This document shows, piece after piece, positions 9,108-20,804 of a stretch of DNA of 64,000 bases. Below the pieces are notes generated by a model, which worked only from the letters and a program-made list of their open reading frames with translations, had not been told where the DNA came from and did not search any database. Each line of letters begins with the position of its first letter. The first letter of the stretch is position 1. Source of the stretch: Triglochin maritima (lineage: Eukaryota > Streptophyta > Magnoliopsida > Alismatales > Juncaginaceae). The stretch is taken from the NCBI GenBank assembly GCA_963682175.1, contig OY821793.1:27921493-27985492 (forward strand). The letters are read 5' to 3'. A program made the translations under genes and the position numbers.

Positions 9108-12100
9108 GAGGTGCAGCCATCTCGGAGTGATTTGGCGGTCGGGCGATGGACACTAGCCTAGTGTTGTCATAGTTGGCATGTCAGCGCCACGCTAGGGCCT
9201 AGTGTGTGCTCGCGGCAGTGGCCTGCGGCATTCGCTTCCAAAACACGTTTGGAAGTGAAAGCGCACTTGTAGGTGAAATGGGGGTTGCTCGTGGGCAAAG
9301 ACCAAGGTGCCTGTGGACGTTGCTCTTCGACGTGCTCGGTTGCCCAAGGTTGTTGCCTTCCAGTGCACTTCCGAACGCGTCCGGAAGGGAATGGGGGTTT
9401 CTCGTGGGGAAAGTTCTTTGGGACGTTGCTCGTGCCCATGCTTGGGTTCCCACGGTTGTTGCCTACCCCATTCGCTTCCAAAACGCGTTTGGAAGTCAAT
9501 GGGTGTTGCCCGCGGGCAAAGTGGAAGCTGCCGCATCGTTTGTGCCAAGCAATGGCCTGAGTGGACCTTAGGTGAGCCTTAGTCTATATTTGGGCACCCG
9601 AGCACATAGTGAGGAGGAGTGGATGGGTAACTCCTCTTAGAATGCCCGATTTAGATGTATGTAGGGCGAGGCGCGATGAGATGAAGAATGCTGATGATGT
9701 GGGGGCGTGGCTGGTAGGGAGCTGCGTCTTCTTGGAGGATGCGCGACCCCGAATACTTGGGAGTTTGCTGTGAAATTTTAGGGGCAGATAGAGGGATGAA
9801 TTGTCTACGTAATGCAAGTTAGAACGCTCGATTTGGAGGTCGGATGCTCGAGGGGCAGCTGATTTGGTGTTGGCCTGCAGGGTGGCGACGGAGTGACCTT
9901 TGGCCAGCTCCACGCGTGGCATGTGGCCAGCCCCACACCTAGTTTCTAAGTGGTCTTTAGGCGGCCCAACCACGGTTTATGGAACTTAGGACCCCACATA
10001 TCCATCCGCGTTGTCTACGAGGTGCAGCCATCTCGGAGTGATTTGGCGGTCGGGCGATGGACACTAGCCTAGTGTTGTCATAGTTGGCATGTCAGCGCCA
10101 CGCTAGGGCCTAGTGTGTGCTCGCGGCAGTGGCCTGCGGCATTCGCATCCAAAACACGTTTGGAAGTGAAAGCGCACTTGTAGGTGAAATGGGGGTTGCT
10201 CGTGGGCAAAGACCAAGGTGCCTGTGGACGTTGCTCTTCGACGTGCTCGGTTGCCCAAGGTTGTTGCCTTCCAGTGCACTTCCGAACGCGTCCGGAAGGG
10301 AATGGGGGTTTCTCGTGGGGAAAGTTCTTTGGGACGTTGCTCGTGCCCATGCTTGGGTTCCCACGGTTGTTGCCTACCCCATTCGCTTCCAAAACGCGTT
10401 TGGAAGTCCATGGGTGTTGCCCGCGGGCAAAGTGGAAGCTGCCGCATCGTTTGTCCCAAGCAATGGCCTGAGTGGACCTTAGGTGAGCCTTAGTCTATAT
10501 TTGGGCACCCGAGCACATAGTGGGGAGGAGTGGATGGGTAACTCCTCTTAGAATGCCCGATTTAGATGTATGTACGGCGAGGCGCGATGAGATGAAGAAT
10601 GCTGATGATGTGGGGGCGTGGCTGGTAGGGAGCTGCGTCTTCTTGGAGGAGGCGCGACCCCGAATACTTGGGCGTTTGCTCTGAAATTTTAGGGACAGAT
10701 AGAGGGATGAATTTTCTACGTGATGCAAGTTAGAACCCTCGATTTGGAGGTCGGATGCTCGAGGCGCAGCCGATTTGGTGTTGGCCTGCAGGGTGGCGAC
10801 GGAGTGGCCTTTGGCCAGCTCCACGCGTGGCATGTGGCCAGCCCCACACGTAGTTTCTAAGTGGTCTTTAGGCGGCCCAACCACGGTTTATGGAACTTAG
10901 GACTCCACATATCCATCCGCGTTATCTACGAGGCGCACCCATCTCGGAGTGATTTGGCGGTCGGGCGATGGACACTAGCCTAGTGTTGTCATAGTTGGCG
11001 TGTCAGCGCCACGATAGGGCCTAGTGTGTGCTCGCGGCAGTGGCCTGCGGCATTCGCTTCCAAAACACGTTTGGAAGTGAAAGCGCACTTGTAGGTGAAA
11101 TGGGGGTTGCTCGTGGGCAAAGACCAAGGTGCATGTGGACGTTGCTCTTCGACGTGCTCGGTTGCCGAAGGTTGTTGCCTTCCAGTGCACTTCCGAACGC
11201 GTCCGGAAGGGAATGGGGGTTTCTCGTGGGGAAAGTTCTTTGGGACGTTGCTCGTGCCCATGCTTGGGTTCCCACGGTTGTTGCCTACCCCATTCGCTTC
11301 CAAAACGCGTTTGGAAGTCCATGGGTGTTGCCCGCGGGCAAAGTGGAAGCTGCCGCATCGTTTGTCCCAATCAATGGCCTGAGTGGACCTTAGGTGAGCC
11401 TTAGTCTATATTTGGGCACCGAGCACATAGTGAGGAGGAGTGGATGGGTAACTCCTCTTAGAATGCCCGATTTAGATGTATGTAGGGCGAGGCGCGATGA
11501 GATGAAGAATGCTGATGATGTGGGGGCGTGGCTGGTAGGGAGCTGCGTCTTCTTGGAGGAGGCGCGACCCCGAATACTTGGGAGTTTGCTCTGAAAATTT
11601 AGGGGCAGATAGAGGGATGAATTGTCTACGTAATGCAAGTTAGAACGCTTGATTTGGAGGTCGGATGCTCGAGGCGCAGCCGATTTGGTGTTGGCCTGCA
11701 GGGTGGCGACGGAGTGGCCTTTGGCCAGCTCCACGCGTGGCATGTGGCCAGCCCCACACGTAGTTTCTAAGTGGTCTTTAGGCGGCCCAACCACGGTTTA
11801 TGGAACTTAGGACCCCACATATCCATCCGCGTTATCTACGAGGTGCACCCATCTCGGAGTGATTTGGCGGTTGGGCGATGGACACTAGCCTAGTGTTGTC
11901 ATAGTTGGCGTGTCAGCGCCACACTAGGGCCTAGTGTGTGCTCGCGGCAGTGGCCTGCGGCATTCGCTTCCAAAACACGTTTGGAAGTCAAAGAGCACTT
12001 GTAGGTGAAATGGGGGTTGCTCGCGGGCAAAGACCAAGGTGCCTGTGGACGTTGCTCTTCGACGTGCTCGGTTGCCCAAGGTTGTTGCCTTCCAGTGCAC

Positions 12101-12270
12101 TTCCGAACGCGTCCGGAAGGGAATGGGGGTTTCTCGTGGGGAAAGTTCTTTGGGACGTTGCTCGTGCCCATGCTTGGGTTCCCACGGTTGTTGCCTACCC
12201 CATTCGCTTCCAAAACGCGTTTGGAAGTCCATGGGTGTTGCCCGCGGGCAAAGTGGAAGCTGCCGCATCG
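9108..12270 (+). repeat. Subfamily block A2 (M11 to early M14)
   Basis: Diagnostic states are AAATGGGGGTTGCTCG in R1, TTCCAGTGCAC before R2, CACCCGAGCAC (M11-M13) and CCTTTGGCCAGC. M12 and M13 have ACACGTAGTTTC. M13 has a private 1-bp deletion (GGGCACCGAGCAC near 11417). The right boundary falls inside M14, between the A2 marker at 12093 and the A1 marker CACCCAAGCAC near 12331. Confidence 0.7.
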
Positions 12271-13576
12271 TTTGTGCCAAGCAATGGCCTGAGTGGACCT
12301 TAGGTGAGCCTTAGTCTATATTTGGGCACCCAAGCACATATTGAGGAGGAGTGGATGGGTAACTCCTCTTAGAATGCCCGATTTAGATGTATGTAGGGCG
12401 AGGCGCGATGAGATGAAGAATGCTGATGATGTGGGGGCGTGGCTGGTAGGGAGCTACGTCTTCTTGGAGGAGGCGCGACCCCGAATACTTGGGCGTTTCT
12501 CTGAAATTTTAGGGGCAGATAGAGGGATGAATTGTCTACGTAATGCAAGTTAGAACGCTCGATTTGGAGGTCGGATGCTCAAGGCGCAGCCGATTTGGTG
12601 TTGGCCTGCAGGGTGGCGACGGAGTGACCTTGGGCCAGCTCCACGCGTGGCATGTGGCCAGCCCCACACCTAGTTTCTAAGTGGTCTTTAGGCGGCCCAA
12701 CCACGGTTTATGGAACTTAGGACCCCACATATCCATCCGCGTTATCTACGAGGTGCAGCCATCTCGGAGTGATTTGGCGGTCGGGCGATGGACACTAGCC
12801 TAGTGTTGTCATAGTTGGCATGTCAGCGCCACGCTAGGGCCTAGTGTGTGCTCGTGGCAGTGGCCTGCGGCATTCGCTTCCAAAACACGTTTGGCAGTGA
12901 AAGCGCACTTGTGGGTGAAATGGAGGTTGCTCGTGGGCAAAGACCAAGGTGCCTGTGGACGTTGCTCTTCGACGTGCTCGGTTGCCCAAGGTTGTTGCCT
13001 TCCCGTGCACTTCCGAACGCGTCCGGAAGGGAATGGGGGTTTCTCGTGGGGAAAGTTCTTTGGGACGTTGCTCGTGCCCATGCTTGGGTTCCCACGGTTG
13101 TTGCCTACCCCATTCGCTTCCAAAACGCGTTTGGAAGTCCATGGGTGTTGCCCGCGGGCAAAGTGGAAGCTGCCGCATCGTTTGTGCCAAGCAATGGCCT
13201 GAGTGGACCTTAGGTGAGCCTTAGTCTATATTTGGGCACCCAAGCACATATTGAGGAGGAGTGGATGGGTAACTCCTCTTAGAATGCCCGATTTAGATGT
13301 ATGTAGGGCGAGGCGCGATGAGATGAAGAATGCTGATGATGTGGGGGCGTGGCTGGTAGGGAGCTACGTCTTCTTGGAGGAGGCGCGACCCCGAATACTT
13401 GGGCGTTTCTCTGAAATTTTAGGGGCAGATAGAGGGATGAATTGTCTACGTAATGCAAGTTAGAACGCTCGATTTGGAGGTCGGATGCTCGAGGCGCAGC
13501 CGATTTGGTGTTGGCCTGCAGGGTGGCGACGGAGTGACCTTGGGCCAGCTCCACGCGTGGCATGTGGCCAGCCCCA
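12271..13576 (+). repeat. A1-like patch inside A2 (M14 3' part and M15)
   Basis: This part has CACCCAAGCACATATTGAGG, the GCGTTTCTCTG deletion and TTGGGCCAGC, all A1 states last seen in M8-M10. The R1-R3 region of M15 matches that of M10 exactly as far as read (period 4552 bp). The A2 state ACACGTAGTTTC resumes near 13578. A block copied or moved by unequal exchange or gene conversion is the simplest explanation. Confidence 0.65.
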
Positions 13577-16500
13577 CACGTAGTTTCTAAGTGGTCTTTA
13601 GGAGGCCCAACCACGGTTTATGGAACTTAGGACCCCACATATCCATCCACGTAATCTACGAGGCGCACCCATCTCGGAGTGATTTGGCGGTCGGGCGATG
13701 GACACTAGCCTAGTGTTGTCATAGTTGGCGTGTCAGCGCCACGCTAGGGCCTAGTGTGTGCTCGCGGCAGTGGCCTGCGGCATTCGCTTCCAAAACACGT
13801 TTGGAAGTGAAAGCGCACTTGTAGGTGAAATGGGGGTTGCTCGTGGGCAAAGACCAAGGTGCCTGTGGACGTTGCTCTTCGACGTGCTCGGTTGCCGAAG
13901 GTTGTTGCCTTCCAGTGCACTTCCGAACGCGTCCGGAAGGGAATGGGGGTTTCTCGTGGGGAAAGTTCTTTGGGACGTTGCTCGTGCCCATGCTTGGGTT
14001 CCCACGGTTGTTGCCTACCCCATTCGCTTCGAAAACGCGTTTGGAAGTCCATGGGTGTTGCCCGCGGGCAAAGTGGAAGCTGCCGCATCGTTTGTCCCAA
14101 GCAATGGCCTGAGTGGACCTTAGGTGAGCCTTAGTCTATATTTGGCCACCCGAGCACATAGTGAGGAGGAGTGGATGGGTAACTCCTCTTAGAATGCCCG
14201 ATTTAGATGTATGTAGGGCGAGGCGCGATGAGATGAAGAATGCTGATGATGTGGGGGCGTGGCTGGTAGGGAGCTACGTCTTCTTGGAGGAGGCGCGACC
14301 CCGAATAGTTGAGCGTTTGCTCTGAAATTTTAGGGACAGATAGAGGGATGACTTTTCTACGTAATGCAAGTTAGAACGCTCAATTTGGAGGTCGGATGCT
14401 CGAGGCGCGGCCGATTTGGTGTTGGCCTGCAGGGTGGCGACGGAGTGGCCTTTGGCCAGCTCCACGCGTGGCATGTGGCCAGCCCCACACGTAGTTTCTA
14501 AGTGGTCTTTAGGCGGCCCAACCACGGTTTATGGAACTTAGGACCCCACATATCCATCCACGTTATCTACGAGGCGCACCCATCTCGGAGTGATTTGGCG
14601 GTCGGGCGATGGACACTAGCCTAGTGTTGTCATAGTTGGCGTGTCAGCGCCACGCTAGGGCCTAGTGTGTGCTCGCGGCAGTGGCCTGCGGCATTCGCTT
14701 CCAAAACACGTTTGGAAGTGAAAGCGCACTTGTAGGTGAAATGGGGGTTGCTCGTGGGCAAAGACCAAGGTGCCTGTGGACGTTGCTCTTCGACGTGCTC
14801 GGTTGCCGAAGGTTGTTGCCTTCCAGTGCACTTCCGAACGCGTCCGGAAGGGAATGGGGGTTTCTCGTGGGGAAAGTTCTTTGGGACGTTGCTCGTGCCC
14901 ATGCTTGGGTTCCCACGGTTGTTGCCTACCCCATTCGCTTCCAAAACGCGTTTGGAAGTCCATGGGTCTTGCCCGCGGGCAAAGTGGAAGCTGCCGCATC
15001 GTTTGTCCCAAGCAATGGCCTGAGTGGACCTTAGGTGAGCCTTAGTCTATATTTGGGCACCCGAGCACATAGTGAGGAGGAGTGGATGGGTAACTCCTCT
15101 TAGAATGCCCGATTTAGATGTATGTAGGGCGAGGCGCGATGAGATGAAGAATGCTGATGATGTGGGGGCGTGGCTGGTAGGGAGCTACGTCTTCTTGGAG
15201 GAGGCGCGACCCCGAATACTAGGGCGTTTGCTCTAATATTTTAGGGGCAGATAGAGGGATTAATTGTCTACGTGATGCAAGTTAGAACGCTCAATTTGGA
15301 GGTCGGATGCTCGAGGCGCGGCCGATTTGGTGTTGGCCTGCAGGGTGGCGACGGAGTGGCCTTTGGCCAGCTCCACGCGTGGCATGTGGCCAGCCCCACA
15401 CGTAGTTTCTAAGTGGTCTTTAGGCGGCCCAACCACGGTTTATGGAACTTAGGACCCCACATATCCATCCACGTTATCTACGAGGCGCACCCATCTCGGA
15501 GTGATTTGGCGGTCGGGCGATGGACACTAGCCTAGTGTTGTCATAGTTGGCGTGTCAGCGCCACGCTAGGGCCTAGTGTGTGCTCGCGGCAGTGGCCTGC
15601 GGCATTCGCTTCCAAAACACGTTTGGAAGTGAAAGCGCACTTGTAGGTGAAATGGGGGTTGCTCGTGGGCAAAGACCAAGGTGCCTGTGGACGTTGCTCT
15701 TCGACGTGCTCGGTTGCCGAAGGTTGTTGCCTTCCAGTGCACTTCCGAACGCGTCCGGAAGGGAATGGGGGTTTCTCGTGGGGAAAGTTCTTTGGGACGT
15801 TGCTCGTGCCCATGCTTGGGTTCCCACGGTTGTTGCCTACCCCATTCGCTTCCAAAACGCGTTTGGAAGTCCATGGGTCTTGCCCGCGGGCAAAGTGGAA
15901 GCTGCCGCATCGTTTGTCCCAAGCAATGGCCTGAGTGGACCTTAGGTGAGCCTTAGTCTATATTTGGGCACCCGAGCACATAGTGAGGAGGAGTGGATGG
16001 GTAACTCCTCTTAGAATGCCCGATTTAGATGTATGTAGGGCGAGGCGCGATGAGATGAAGAATGCTGATGATGTGGGGGCGTGGCTGGTACGGAGCTACG
16101 TCTTCTTGGAGGAGGCGCGACCCCGAATAGTTGAGCGTTTGCTCTGAAATTTTAGGGACAGATAGAGGGATGACTTTGCTACGTAATGCAAGTTAGAACG
16201 CTCAATTTGGAGGTCGGATGCTCGAGGCGCGGCCGATTTGGTGTTGGCCTGCAGGGTGGCGACGGAGTGGCCTTTGGCCAGCTCCACGCGTGGCCTTTGG
16301 CCAGCTCCACGCGTGGCATGTGGCCAGCCCCACACGTAGTTTCTAAGTGGTCTTTAGGCGGCCCAACCCCGGTTTATGGAACTTAGGACCCCACATATCC
16401 ATCCACGTAATCTACGAGGCGCACCCATCTCGGAGTGATTTGGCGGTCGGGCGATGGACACTAGCCTAGTGTTGTCATAGTTGGCGTGTCAGTGCCACGC

Positions 16501-17326
16501 TAGGGCCTAGTGTGTGCTCGCGGCAGTGGCCTGCGGCATTCGCTTCCAAAACACGTTTGGAAGTGAAAGCGCACTTGTAGGTGAAATGGGGGTTGCTCGT
16601 GGGCAAAGACCAAGGTGCCTGTGGACGTTGCTCTTCGACGTGCTCGGTTGCCGAAGGTTGTTGCCTTCCCGTGCACTTCCGAACGCGTCCGGAAGGGAAT
16701 GGGGGTTTCTCGTGGGGAAAGTTCTTTGGGACGTTGCTCGTGCCCATGCTTGGGTTCCCACGGTTGTTGCCTACCCCATTCGCTTCCAAAACGCGTTTGG
16801 AAGTCCATGGGTGTTGCCCGCGGGCAAAGTGGAAGCTGCCGCATCGTTTGTCCCAAGCAATGGCCTGAGTGGACCTTAGGTGAGCCTTAGTCTATATTTG
16901 GGCACCCGAGCACATAGTGAGGAGGAGTGGATGGGTAACTCCTCTTAGAATGGCCGATTTAGATGTATGTAGGGCGAGGCGCGATGAGATGAAGAATGCT
17001 GATGATGTGGGGGCGTGGCTGGTAGGGAGCTACGTCTTCTTGGAGGAGGCGCGACCCCGAATAGTTGGGCGTTTGCTCTGAAATGTTAGGGGCAGATAGA
17101 GGGATGAATTTTCTACGTAATGCAAGTTAGAACGCTCGATTTGGAGGTCGGATGTTCGAGGCGCAGCCGATTTTGTGTTGGCCTGCAGGGTGGCGACGGA
17201 GTGGCCTTTGGCCAGCTCCACGCGTGGCATGTGGCCAGCCCCACACCTAGTTTCTAAGTGGTCTTTAGGCGGCCCAACCACGGTTTATGGAACTTAGGAC
17301 CCCACATATCCATCCGCGTTATCTAC
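13577..17326 (+). repeat. Subfamily block A2 resumed (M16-M19)
   Basis: M16-M18 carry TTCCAGTGCAC, GGTTGCCGAAGG and ACACGTAG. M17 and M18 share CATGGGTCTTGCC and are alike through R1-R3. M16 and M18 instead share the 3' states GAATAGTTGAGCG and GGGATGACTTT, so exchange has shuffled halves. M19 has regained TTCCCGTGCAC and shows AATGGCCGATTT and GAATAGTTGGG, states typical of B1, so it is transitional. Confidence 0.7.
16268..16313 (+). repeat. Private 23-bp tandem duplication in M18
   Basis: The 23 bases TGGCCTTTGG...CACGCG occur twice in succession, at 16268-16290 and 16291-16313, making M18 934 bp. No other monomer has it. It duplicates the GGCC/CCACGCGTGG palindromic region, which fits slippage at a hairpin during replication. 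Confidence 0.9.
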
Positions 17327-18069
17327 GAGGCACACCCATCTCGGAGTGATTTGGCGGTCGGGCGATGGACACTAGCCTAGTGTTGTCACAGTTGGCATGT
17401 CAGCGCCACGCTAGGGCCTAGTGTGTGCTCGCGGCAGTGGCCTGCGGCATTCGCTTCCAAAACACGTTTGGAAGTGAAAGCACACTTGTAGGTGAAATGG
17501 AGGTTGCTCGTGGGCAAAGACCAAGGTGCCTGTGGACGTTGCTCTTCGACGTGCTCGGTTGCCCAAGGTTGTTGCCTTCCCGTGCACTTCCCAACGCGTC
17601 CGGAAGGGAATGGGGGTTTCTCGTGGGGAAAGTTCTTTGGGACGTTGCTCGTGCCTATGCTTGGGTTCCCACGGTTGTTTCCTACCCCATTCGCTTCCAA
17701 AACGCGTTTGGAAGTCCATGGGTATTGCCCGCGGGCAAAGTGGAAGCTGCCGCATCGTTTGTCCCAAGCAATGGCCTGAGTGGACCTTAGGTTAGCCTTA
17801 GTCTATATTTGGGCACCCGAGCACATAGTGAGGAGGAGTGGATGGGTAACTCCTCTTAGAATGCCCGAATTAGATGTATGTAGGGCGAGGCGCGATGAGA
17901 TGAAGAATGCTGATGATGTGGGGGCGTGGCTGGTAGGGAGCTACGTCTTCTTGGAGGAGGCGCGACCCCGAATAGTTGGGCGTTTGCTCTGAAATTTTAG
18001 GGGCAGATAGAGGGATGAAGTTTCTACGTAATGCAAGTTAGAACGCTCGATTTGGAGGTCGGATGCTCG

Positions 18070-20804
18070 AGGCGCAGCCGATTTGGTGTTGGCCTGCAGG
18101 GTGGCGACGGAGTGGCCTTTGGCCAGCTCCACGCGTGGCATGTGGCCAGCCCCACACCTAGTTTCTAAGTGGTCTTTAGGCGGCCCAACCACGGTTTATG
18201 GAACTTAGGACCCCACATATCCATCCGCGTTATCTACGAGGCGCACCCATCTCGGAGTGATTTGGCGGTCGGGCGATGGACACTAGCCTAGTGTTGTCAT
18301 AGTTGGCATGTCAGCGCCACGCTAGGGCCTAGTGTGTGCTCGCGGCAGTGGCCTGCGGCATTCGCTTCCAAAACACGTTTGGAAGTGAAATCACACTTGT
18401 AGGTGAAATGGAGGTTGCTCGTGGGAAAAGACCAAGGTGCCTGTGGACGTTGCTCTTCGACGTGCTCGGTTGCCCAAGGTTGTTGCCTTCCCGTGCACTT
18501 CCCAACGCGTCCGGAAGGGAATGGGGGTTTCTCGTGGGGAAAGTTCTTTGGGACGTTGCTCGTGCCCATGCTTGGGTTCCCACGGTTGTTTCCTACCCCA
18601 TTCGCTTCCAAAACGCGTTTGGAAGTCCATGGGTGTTGCCCGCGGGCAAAGTGGAAGCTGCCGCATCGTTTGTCCCAAGCAATGGCCTGAGTGGACCTTA
18701 GGTTAGCCTTAGTCTATATTTGGGCACCCGAGCACATAGTGAGGAGGAGTGGATGGGTAACTCCTCTTAGAATGGCCGATTTAGATGTATGTAGGGCGAG
18801 GCGCGATGAGATGAAGAATGCTGATGATGTGGGGGCATGGCGGGTAGGGAGCTACGTCTTCTTGGAGGAGGCGCGACCCCGAATAGTTGGGCGTTTGCTC
18901 TGAAATTTTAGGGGCAGATAGATGGATGAAGTTTCTACGTAATGCAAGTTAGAACGCTCGATTTGGAGGTCGGATGCTCAAGGCGCAGCCGATTTGGTGT
19001 TGGCCTGCAGGGTGGCGACGGAGTGGCCTTTGGCCAGCTCCACGCGTGGCATGTGGCCAGCCCCACACCTAGTTTCTAAGTGGTCTTTAGGCGGCCCAAC
19101 CACGGTTTATGGAACTTAGGACCCCACATATCCATCCGCGTTATCTACGAGGCGCACCCATCTCTAAAGTGATTTGGCAGTCGGGCGATGGACACTAGCC
19201 TAGTGTTGTCATAGTTGGCATGTCAGCGCCACGCTAGGGCCTAGTGTGTGCTCGCGGCAGTGGCCTGCGGCATTCGCTTCCAAAACACGTTTGGAAGTGA
19301 AAGCATACTTGTAGGTGAAATGGAGGTTTCTCGTGGGAAAAGACCAAGGTGCCTGTGGACGTTGCTCTTCGACGTGCTCGGTTGCCCAAGGTTGTTGCCT
19401 TCCCGTGCACTTCCCAACGCGTCCGGAAGGGAATGGGGGTTTCTCGTGGGGAAAGTTCTTTGGGACATTGCTCGTGCCCATGCTTGGGTTCCCACGGTTG
19501 TTGCCTACCCCATTCGCTTCCAAAACGCGTTTGGAAGTCCATGGGTGTTGCCCGCGGGCAAAGTGGAAGCTGCCGCATCGTTTGTCCCAAGCAATGGCCT
19601 TAGTGGACCTTAGGTTAGCCTTAGTCTATATTTGGGCACCCGAGCACATAGTGAGGAGGAGTGGATGGGTAACTCCTCTTAGAATGGCCGATTTAGATGT
19701 ATGTAGGGCGAGGCGCGATGAGATGAAGAATGCTGATGATGTGGGGGCGTGGCTGGTAGGGAGCTACGTCTTCTTGGAGGAGGCGCGACCCCGAATAGTT
19801 GGGCGTTTGCTCTGAAATTTTAGGGGCAGATAGATGGATGAAGTTTCTACGTAATGCAAGTTAGAACGCTCGATTTGGAGGTCGGATGCTCCAGGCGCAG
19901 CCGATTTGGTGTTGGCCTGCAGGGTGGCGACGGAGTGGCCTTTGGCCAGCTCCACGCGTGGCATGTGGCCAGCCCCACACCTAGTTTCTAAGTGGTCTTT
20001 AGGCGGCCCAACCACGGTTTATGGAACTTAGGACCGCACATATCCATCCGCGTTATCTACGAGGCGCACCCATCTCTAAAGTGATTTGGCAGTCGGGCGA
20101 TGGACACTAGCCTAGTGTTGTCATAGTTGGCATGTCAGCGCCACGCTAGGGCCTAGTGTGTGCTCGCGGCAGTGGCCTGCGGCATTCGCTTCCAAAACAC
20201 GTTTGGAAGTGAAAGCATACTTGTAGGTGAAATGGAGGTTTCTCGTGGGAAAAGACCAAGGTGCCTGTGGACGTTGCTCTTCGACGTGCTCGGTTGCCCA
20301 AGGTTGTTGCCTTCCCGTGCACTTCCCAACGCGTCCGGAAGCGAATGGGGGTTTCTCGTGGGGAAAGTTCTTTGGGACGTTGCTCGTGCCCATGCTTGGG
20401 TTCCCACGGTTGTTGCCTACCCCATTCGCTTCCAAAACGCGTTTGGAAGTCCATGGGTGTTGCCCGCGGGCAAAGTGGAAGCTGCCGCATCGTTTGTCCC
20501 AAGCAATGGCCTGAGTGGACCTTAGGTGAGCCTTAGTCTATATTTGGGCACCCGAGCACATAGTGAGGAGGAGTGGATGGGTAACTCCTCTTAGAATGGC
20601 CGATTTAGATGTATGTAGGGCGAGGCGCGATGAGATGAAGAATGCTGATGATGTGGGGGCGTGGCTGGTAGGGAGCTACGTCTTCTTGGAGGAGGCGCGA
20701 CCCCGAATAGTTGGGCGTTTGCTCTGAAATTTTAGGGGCAGATAGATGGATGAAGTTTCTACGTAATGCAAGTTAGAACGCTCGATTTGGAGGTCGGATG
20801 CTCC
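18070..20804 (+). repeat. 3-mer higher-order repeat (2735 bp), copy 1
   Basis: From late M20 to late M23. Every private state of M21, M22 and M23 recurs 2735 bp downstream in M24, M25 and M26: AAATCACACTTG, GGGGGCATGGCGG, GCTCAAGGCGC, GGGACATTGC, CCTTAGTGGACC, GGACCGCACA and GGAAGCGAATGG. Identity starts at 18070/20805 (18069 G versus 20804 C) and ends before 20731/23466 (T versus G). I see no internal difference over about 2660 bp. Confidence 0.85.

Noticed and set aside
19315..19815. 166-codon open frame, repeated at 22050-22550
   Set aside because: It is longer only because a CCTGAGTGG to CCTTAGTGG change removes a stop in M22 and M25; the two copies reflect the 2735-bp duplication, not selection on a protein.
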